A stretch of DNA of 64,000 nucleotides from Defluviimonas sp. SAOS-178_SWC (lineage in GTDB: Bacteria > Pseudomonadota > Alphaproteobacteria > Rhodobacterales > Rhodobacteraceae), in the NCBI RefSeq assembly GCF_039830135.1, contig NZ_CP156081.1:1-64000 (forward strand), in the 5' to 3' direction. Positions within the stretch are counted from its first letter, which is position 1, and each line of letters begins with the position of its first letter. The notes beneath the pieces are model-generated. The model was given only the letters and a program-made list of their open reading frames with translations. It searched no databases and had not been told where the DNA came from. A program made the translations under genes and the position numbers. Below, piece after piece: positions 57,243-64,000 of this stretch.

Positions 57243-58322
57243 CGAAGCGGCCATCTTCGGCCCCGCCGACTTGCGCGCGGCTGTCGCTGCCGGCCTCGTG
57301 ACCGAGGCGCAGGCGGCGGGCATCATGGCGCTGGCGCATGACCGTTCGGGCAAACGCGCCGCGTTGCCGGGCGAGGACGAGCCATTTGAGTTCTTTCGCG
57401 GCTTCGCCGAGATCTTCATCGCGCTTGGCCTTGCCATCCTTCTTGGTGGCATCGCGCTTTTGCTGACGATCCTCGGCGGCGTCACGATGCTGATCGCAAT
57501 TCCGGCGATCCTGGCGCTGATCGCATGGTGGATGGCCGGATATTTCACGCTGAAACGGCGGATGAACCTGCCTTCCATGCTGCTCGTCAGTGCCTATTCC
57601 GGCGGAATCTACGTCTCGGCCCTGACCTTCCTCGGGCAGTCGTCGATGGGGATCAAGGGCGTTGCCTTCGCCGCCGCCGCCCTTACCGTGGGTGCGACGG
57701 CGCTCTGGTTCCGGCGCTTCCGGCTGCCCTTCGCGATGTTCGTCCTTGGCCTCTTCGCGCTTCTCGCGACGTACGCTCTCTTCGTCCGCTACAATCCCGG
57801 CAGCGACCTGTCGTCCGTCGATGGCTGGGCCCGGACCTTCGTGCCCCGCGCCAATCTGTCGCTCGCCTCGCTAACCTTCGGCGTCGCCGCCTTTGTCGGC
57901 GCGATGTCCTTCGACCTGCGCGACCCGCACCGGATCGGGCGGCATTCCGCAACCGCCTTCTGGCTGCACCTTCTGGCGGGGGCCGCTCTGGTCAACACGA
58001 TCGCCGGCAACCTCTATTCCGGCGGCGGGTCGCAGAACATCCTGCCGACGGCCGCTGCCCTTCTTGCCTTCGCGCTCATCGCGCTGATCATCGACCGCCG
58101 CTCGATGTTGACGGCCGGCGTCGCCTATATCGCCGCGCTGATCTACTGGGCCGTCGCCGGTGACGGCCAGGCGAGCCTGCGCGACTGGGCGACGATCATG
58201 ATCATCCTCGGCACCTTCTTCACCGTCCTTGGCACCTGGTGGGTTCAGCTGCGGGCCGCATTGATGCGCGCCCTGCCAAACTTCCCCGGCAAGGACCGGC
58301 TTCCGCCCTATTCGGAGACCCC

Positions 58323-58326
<4 letters not shown>
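57235..58326 (+). CDS. DUF2157-like polytopic membrane protein inside the hslVU operon
   Basis: 363 aa from GTG. A soluble N-terminus (about 1-45, [28 protein letters not shown]) fits the DUF2157 helical domain. About ten hydrophobic segments follow, starting [26 protein letters not shown]. Function unknown. Overlaps on both sides (8 nt with hslV, 4 nt with hslU) show tight translational coupling to the protease. Confidence 0.75.
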
Positions 58327-59627
<1,301 letters not shown>

Positions 59628-59690
59628 CCCGCTGGCGTGCTCGCATCGGTTGCGGTATCCATGAGGTGGCAGTGAAGAGCGGGCGGGGAA

Positions 59691-60812
59691 ATGGGACGGA
59701 CCGTTGCGGCAATACTGATCGTCCTCGGCCTCGCCGCCTGTGAACCACGCGGCGAAATCGTCGTCGTCCCCGAGGCTGCACGCGCCAATGCGGTGGAAAG
59801 CGTTTACGTCGGCACCACGCGAGCGGCAGACCCGCAGACAGGCGACGCGTTCAGCAAGGACCGTAGCCAGGTCACCCGCTACGCCCGCCTCGACGTTGCG
59901 ATTCCACCCGACCGGAAGCCCGGCGAGATCCGCTGGACCCCGCCGCGGCGAAAGCCGGATCCGCGGACCGATTTCCTGACGACGCACGAAGAACTCTATT
60001 CGGACGCCCCGACCTTTCGCGCCGACCTCGCCCGCGCGCTCGCGAAGGAGCGTCGCAATACACGCGAAGCGGTGATCTTCGTCCACGGCTTCAACACCAC
60101 GTTCGCCGAAGGCGCCTACCGGCTCGCGCAACTCGGCCACGACCTCGGCCTGCATGGCGCTCTGGTGCACTATTCCTGGCCGTCGCTCGGCCATCCGCTG
60201 GGCTATGCCTACGACCGCGACAGCGCGCTTTTCGCCCGGGACGGACTCGAATCCCTTCTCGACGAGGTCGTCGCGGCCGGGGCGGAGCGGATGGTGATCG
60301 TCGCCCATTCGATGGGCTCGGCCCTGACGATGGAAACACTGAGGCAACTCGCAATCTCGCGAAATGCCGCGGTTCAGAGGCGGATTGCTGCTGTCGTCCT
60401 GATATCGCCCGATATCGACGTGGACGTATTCCGGGCCGAGGCTATGCGGATCGGGACGCTGCCGAAGCCATTCCTGATCTTTACGTCGAAGAAGGATCGC
60501 GCGCTGGCGCTTTCGGCACGGCTTTCGGGTCAACGGGACCGGTTGGGCAACGTCACGGATGTGACCGAAATCGCCGATCTCAACGTGACGCTTCTCGACA
60601 CCACGGCCTTTTCCACCGGCACGGGCCACTTCAATGCCGGCAATTCGCCGGCGCTTCTCGCGATCCTCGGCCGCATCGCCGATGTCGATGCGGCCCTCGC
60701 GGCGAGTCAGGTCGGCCGGCCGGGGCTCCTTCCCGGTGCGGTCCTGACGGTGCAGAGCGCGACACAGATCGTCTTGTCGCCCGTGGCAGCGATATCGGGC
60801 ATCACACCCTAA
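59691..60812 (+). CDS. DUF900-type alpha/beta-hydrolase lipoprotein
   Basis: 373 aa. The signal peptide ends in lipobox LGLAAC (Cys16). The hydrolase core shows VYVGTTRAADPQTG, VIFVHGFNTTFAEGAYRLAQLGHDL, nucleophile elbow VIVAHSMGSALTMETLRQL and LISPDIDVDVFRAE. DUF900 hydrolases are periplasmic esterase-like proteins of unknown substrate. Its 3' end overlaps the convergent smr gene by 4 bp. Confidence 0.87.
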   Translation: MGRTVAAILIVLGLAACEPRGEIVVVPEAARANAVESVYVGTTRAADPQTGDAFSKDRSQVTRYARLDVAIPPDRKPGEIRWTPPRRKPDPRTDFLTTHEELYSDAPTFRADLARALAKERRNTREAVIFVHGFNTTFAEGAYRLAQLGHDLGLHGALVHYSWPSLGHPLGYAYDRDSALFARDGLESLLDEVVAAGAERMVIVAHSMGSALTMETLRQLAISRNAAVQRRIAAVVLISPDIDVDVFRAEAMRIGTLPKPFLIFTSKKDRALALSARLSGQRDRLGNVTDVTEIADLNVTLLDTTAFSTGTGHFNAGNSPALLAILGRIADVDAALAASQVGRPGLLPGAVLTVQSATQIVLSPVAAISGITP

Positions 60813-61399
60813 CGCGCACGCCGCAGATAAACATAGAACGCGCCGCCGCCGCCGTGCTTCAGGTGCGCCGGCATTATCTGAAGCACCACCGCGCCAAGCG
60901 GCGGTTGCGTCAGCCATTGCGGCACCTGATGGCGCAGCACACCGACGCGCTGAGGGATCGGGCCTTGATCGTCACTGCGCTTGCCCTTGCCGGTGATGAT
61001 AAGGACCAGCCGTTTGCCGGTGGCGTGGGCCGTCATGACGAAGCGGATCAGTTCGGGATGCGCCTCTGCCAGCGTCATTCCGTGCAGGTCGATCCGCGCC
61101 TCCGGGCGCAACTTGCCGCGTGTCAGCTGCTGATGGGTGCGCCGGTCGATCCGAACCGGCTGCGCGGCCAGCCTCTCCTCCAGCGCCGGCACCAGGTCGT
61201 GCGCCGCCGTCATCGGGCGGGCCATCTGTCCGATATGAAAGTCGGACGGAAGCGGCTTGGAATGAACCGGCTTCGGCTTCGGTCTGGATCCGGCATCGGG
61301 CGCGGGCGCATGAGCCGGCCGAATCGGCCGGGCGGAGGCCGCGACGCGCCCCCAAAGCTCCGCCTCTTCGGACGTCAGGCCCCGCTTGCGACGGCTCAC
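60809..61399 (-). CDS. Smr-domain protein
   Basis: 196 aa from a GTG that overlaps the mltA stop. A Pro/Lys-rich N-terminus is followed by the Smr nuclease-like domain: RIDLHGMTLAEAHPELIRFVMTAHATGKRLVLIITGKGKR and the C-terminal HGGGGAFYVYLRR. Smr proteins are endonuclease-like; some cleave RNA on collided ribosomes. Third gene of timA-mltA-smr. Confidence 0.88.
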   Translation of the reverse strand: MSRRKRGLTSEEAELWGRVAASARPIRPAHAPAPDAGSRPKPKPVHSKPLPSDFHIGQMARPMTAAHDLVPALEERLAAQPVRIDRRTHQQLTRGKLRPEARIDLHGMTLAEAHPELIRFVMTAHATGKRLVLIITGKGKRSDDQGPIPQRVGVLRHQVPQWLTQPPLGAVVLQIMPAHLKHGGGGAFYVYLRRAR

Positions 61400-62316
61400 G
61401 GGGCGATCCTTTCGGCGAGCGCACGCGGCAGAAACGTCACTAACCTGCCTGAAACGTGCATCGTTCCGGCACGCTCCCCCGCAGCCGGACCGGACCCGCA
61501 GAAGATATCCCCACGCTGCGCCCCCTTGATGGCGCTGCCCTGGTCCTGTGCCACCATCAAGGATCCCGACGCCCCGGCCTCGACCCAAACCGGGGCGCCG
61601 AGCGGGATGAATTCGGGATCCACCGCAAGGGTCCGTGCTTCGGTCACGGGGCGGCCCATGCAGCCGAGCGGACCGGAGCCGTCGGGCAAATCGAGCGCGC
61701 GGAAGAAGACGAACGACGGGTTGCATCGGAGGAGATCCTCGACCCTCTCGGGAAAGCGCGCGCACCAGTCGCGGATCGCATCCGCCGTCATCTCTGACGC
61801 CGCGATCTCGCCTCGCCGGATCAGTTCGGCACCGATCGACCGGTATTCGTGCCCGTTCCTGCCGGCAAAACCGAACCGCCGGATCCGCCCGTCCGAAAAA
61901 TGGACGCGAACGGACCCCTGGACCTGTGCGAAAAACGCCTCAACCGGGCTATTCAGCCAGACCAATTCCCGCCCGCGCAGAAGGTCTCCGGCTTCGATTT
62001 CGGCGCGAGTGTGCCACGGGCGGTCGGCGGGCAGGTCGTCGGGCTGCGCATAAAGCGGATACTGAAACGCCCCTCCCAGTGCGTCGGCGCCCAGAATTTC
62101 GGGTTCGTAGTAGCCCGTCAGAAGCGCCGGGGGCGTGCCGGTCAGGATCGGGCAGAAATGCCGTTCGAAAAACGCGCGTGGGTCGCCCCCATCGGGGCGC
62201 GGCCAATCCGGCCCAAGCTGATCGGCCGTCACCGCATAGACCGCCAACGCCGCCGCGTGATCATCCACGGCCCAGCCAGCCAGCCGGGAAAATGCCAGCC
62301 GCCGCGCCGTCTCCAT
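61396..62316 (-). CDS. mltA: Membrane-bound lytic murein transglycosylase A-like
   Basis: 306-aa MltA-fold enzyme with a 3D domain: LLTGYYEPEILGADALGGAFQYPLYAQPDDL, VHFSDGRIRRFGFAGRNGHEYRSIG, NPSFVFFRAL and VDPEFIPLGAPVWVEA...LMVAQDQGSAIKGAQRGDIFCGSG. It cleaves peptidoglycan glycan strands to 1,6-anhydro ends. No clear signal peptide or lipobox is seen at its start, unlike E. coli MltA. The ATG overlaps the previous stop (TGATG). Confidence 0.9.
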   Translation of the reverse strand: METARRLAFSRLAGWAVDDHAAALAVYAVTADQLGPDWPRPDGGDPRAFFERHFCPILTGTPPALLTGYYEPEILGADALGGAFQYPLYAQPDDLPADRPWHTRAEIEAGDLLRGRELVWLNSPVEAFFAQVQGSVRVHFSDGRIRRFGFAGRNGHEYRSIGAELIRRGEIAASEMTADAIRDWCARFPERVEDLLRCNPSFVFFRALDLPDGSGPLGCMGRPVTEARTLAVDPEFIPLGAPVWVEAGASGSLMVAQDQGSAIKGAQRGDIFCGSGPAAGERAGTMHVSGRLVTFLPRALAERIAP

Positions 62317-62972
62317 CACTCGCCGGTGGCGACGAGCTGCCAGTTCGGGTCATTCGACCCCATCTTGCGGGCAAAGGTCCAGACATCCCGCTGACGACGG
62401 ACTTCCTTGGGATTGCCCTCGATCACCTCGCCGTCGGCATTGCGGGCGGAAGATACAAGCTCGCTCGCGAAACGGACGGTCACTTCGCCTTCGCGGCTGA
62501 CCGGATCGAATTCGGCAGTCTGCAATGTCAGTTCGCGAATCCCCATGAATTCGGCGGTAACCGAAAGGCCGCGCGCGGAACGGGCGGCCACGACCTCTGC
62601 AAAGGTGTCATAGACCTCGTCGGACAGGAACGGCTTCACCCTGGTCAGATCGCCCTTCTCGAAGGCCATCAGGATCATCTCATAGGCACCGCGGGCACCG
62701 CCGAGGAATTCGGAGACGGAAAAGCTCGGCTCCACCTGCTTCATCGCCGCAAGCGCGCGCGCGGCATCGCTGCCCTCCGGAACATGATCCGTGATGTCGC
62801 GGTCCGGCCCTCCCTCGATCACCTCGAACTTGCCTTTGCGGGCATCGGGCAGGCGCGTGGGAACCGGCGGTTTTTCGAAACCCTCGCGCGTGCCGAGCAC
62901 ACTCTTCAGCCGCAGGATCAGGAATATTGCGATCCCGGCAAGGACGAGCAGCTGGATGACGGCATTGGACAT
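62316..62972 (-). CDS. Tim44/TimA-family membrane-associated protein
   Basis: 218 aa: an N-terminal membrane helix (VIQLLVLAGIAIFLILRL), a linker, then a Tim44-like domain (about 85-215: FLGGARGAYEMILMAFEKGDLTRVKPFLSDEVYDTFAEVV). It is the bacterial relative of the mitochondrial import factor Tim44. Divergent from fxsA-secB, an arrangement that links membrane and export genes. Confidence 0.87.
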   Translation of the reverse strand: MSNAVIQLLVLAGIAIFLILRLKSVLGTREGFEKPPVPTRLPDARKGKFEVIEGGPDRDITDHVPEGSDAARALAAMKQVEPSFSVSEFLGGARGAYEMILMAFEKGDLTRVKPFLSDEVYDTFAEVVAARSARGLSVTAEFMGIRELTLQTAEFDPVSREGEVTVRFASELVSSARNADGEVIEGNPKEVRRQRDVWTFARKMGSNDPNWQLVATGE

Positions 62973-63090
62973 TTGTCAGGGCCTTTGTTGTCGCGAGCGG
63001 ATGGCGGCAGGGTTGGTATCTTTCCAACACTCCACTTATGTAAGTTACGGGTGGGGTCAAGTCCACTCCACGAGCCGGAAAGGGCATATC

Positions 63091-63570
63091 ATGTGGCTTC
63101 TGATCGCGTTCATCGCGGTTCCGCTGATCGAAATCGGCCTCTTCATCAAGGTGGGCGGGGTGATTGGCCTATGGCCAACGCTCGCAATCGTCCTTCTCAC
63201 CGCGATCGTCGGCAGCTGGCTGGTGCGGATGCAGGGCGCGCTCGCGCTGGCGCGGCTGCGCACCTCGCTGAACGAGCTTCGGGATCCGACGGAGCCCATC
63301 GCGCATGGCGCGATGATCCTGCTGGCCGGTGCGCTGCTGCTGACGCCGGGCTTCTTCACCGATGCGATAGGAATCCTGCTGTTGATCCCGCCAGTGCGAT
63401 CGGCGGTGCTGCGCTATCTCGCCGCCCGGGTCCGGGTGGAACGGTTCACGGTCGGCGGCGGTCCGCCGCGGCAGGAGCCCTACAGGCCGGACGTCATTGA
63501 CGGCGAGTTCTACGAGGTCGATCCGGAGGACACCCCGCCGCGTCGCCCCTCGGGCTGGACACGGCATTGA
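63091..63570 (+). CDS. fxsA: FxsA-family inner-membrane protein
   Basis: 159 aa: WLLIAFIAVPLIEIGLFIKVGGVIGLWPTLAIVLLTAIVGSWLVRMQG and AGALLLTPGFFTDAIGILLLIPPVR are the hallmark blocks of FxsA. The tail is cytoplasmic and acidic or proline-rich. E. coli FxsA eases phage exclusion by F; its normal role is unknown. Followed by secB. Confidence 0.9.
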   Translation: MWLLIAFIAVPLIEIGLFIKVGGVIGLWPTLAIVLLTAIVGSWLVRMQGALALARLRTSLNELRDPTEPIAHGAMILLAGALLLTPGFFTDAIGILLLIPPVRSAVLRYLAARVRVERFTVGGGPPRQEPYRPDVIDGEFYEVDPEDTPPRRPSGWTRH

Positions 63571-63630
63571 GGCGGCCACCGCAAGGTGCTACACCCACCG
63601 CCGACTTAGGTTTCCTTGGGAGAGCATGAC

Positions 63631-64000
63631 ATGGCCGAGAACGGCAACGGGGCCGCGCCCGAACAGGCGCCGCAGGTGAAGATGCACGTGCTGGGACAGT
63701 TCATCCGCGACTTGTCCTTTGAAAACATCGTGGCGCAGAAGGGCATTTCGAACCCGGAGGTCCAGCCGGACATCCAGGTTCAGGTCAGCCTCGATGCCCG
63801 CAAGCGCGCCGTCGATCATCAGTATGAGGTGGTGAGCAAATTCAAGGTCACGTCGACCAACAGCGCCGACAAGGCGCCGCTCTTCCTCCTCGAGCTTGAT
63901 TACGGCGCGATCTTCCATGTCGAGGGCGTGCCGGAAGAGCAGATGCATCCGTTCCTTCTGATCGAATGTCCGCGCATGGTGTTCCCATTCGTGCGGCGGA
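63631..64000 (+). CDS. secB: Protein-export chaperone SecB (5' part)
   Basis: 123 codons visible; the gene runs off the window. QFIRDLSFENIVAQKGISNPEVQPDIQVQVSLDARKR and FLLELDYGAIFHVEGVPEEQMHPFLLIECPRMVFPFVRR match alphaproteobacterial SecB, a tetrameric holdase that delivers preproteins to SecA. The ATG follows GGGAGAGCATGAC. Confidence 0.96.
   Translation, partial: MAENGNGAAPEQAPQVKMHVLGQFIRDLSFENIVAQKGISNPEVQPDIQVQVSLDARKRAVDHQYEVVSKFKVTSTNSADKAPLFLLELDYGAIFHVEGVPEEQMHPFLLIECPRMVFPFVRR

Overview
The window is GC-rich chromosomal DNA from an alphaproteobacterium, most likely of the Rhodobacterales (Rhodobacteraceae/Paracoccaceae). The main reasons are the regB // senC-regA-hvrA redox-regulation locus at 42.7-45.9 kb, whose order matches the Rhodobacter model, the hemD-mic60-hemY operon, the addB-addA pair in place of recBCD, and the order timA-mltA-smr // fxsA-secB. 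The sequence starts exactly on the dnaA start codon, so it looks like a chromosome rotated to dnaA. It ends inside secB.

Layout. 1-7.5 kb: replication core dnaA-dnaN-recF, a VOC protein, a LysE exporter and gyrB. 7.5-11.8 kb: a decayed accessory island. It holds a metallophosphoesterase fused to the tail of a large helicase/nuclease, a hipBA toxin-antitoxin pair whose toxin is cut by one in-frame amber codon, and a truncated second trpS that still carries a leaderless Trp leader peptide and attenuator. 11.8-25.7 kb: an accessory stress/redox block. It contains a TetR regulator, YgjV, DsrE, rhodanese, OsmC, two flavoproteins, a truncated hemoglobin, a PAS-cyclase protein, a hybrid histidine kinase, an OmpR-type regulator, a second globin, a cysteine synthase-glutaredoxin fusion and an MFS transporter. 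25.8-30 kb: an RND efflux adaptor and pump. 30.3 kb: tRNA-Thr(CGT). 30.5-41.6 kb: heme synthesis with Mic60, then tsaD, gpsA, an EVE protein, ahcY, an acyltransferase and an HD hydrolase. 41.6-46 kb: a LysR regulator, HvrA, RegA, SenC and RegB. 46-56.6 kb: a PAS protein, tsaE, amgK-murU (muropeptide sugar recycling), addB-addA and trxA. 56.7-64 kb: hslV, a membrane protein, hslU, a lipoprotein hydrolase, smr-mltA-timA, fxsA and the start of secB.

The most interesting part is the 12-25 kb block. Four intergenic regions in it share one motif layout: GAAAC repeated 9 bp apart, then a third GAAAC 33 bp further on (23 bp in one case). These lie before osmC, the first flavoprotein, the truncated-hemoglobin/two-component operon and the globin operon. 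A fifth, partial copy lies between tetR and ygjV. The block encodes an OmpR-family regulator, a class that binds direct repeats. I infer a self-controlled regulon that couples globins and a PAS/cyclase/histidine-kinase relay to thiol and sulfur chemistry (DsrE, rhodanese, OsmC, cysteine synthase-glutaredoxin). I do not recognise it as a described system. The second signal is the hipBA locus: four TAC-N8-GTA operators exactly 27 bp apart, divergent from a trpS fragment. This is notable because some HipA-family kinases are known to phosphorylate TrpS.

All calls come from reading the sequence and recalled family knowledge. No database search was possible.
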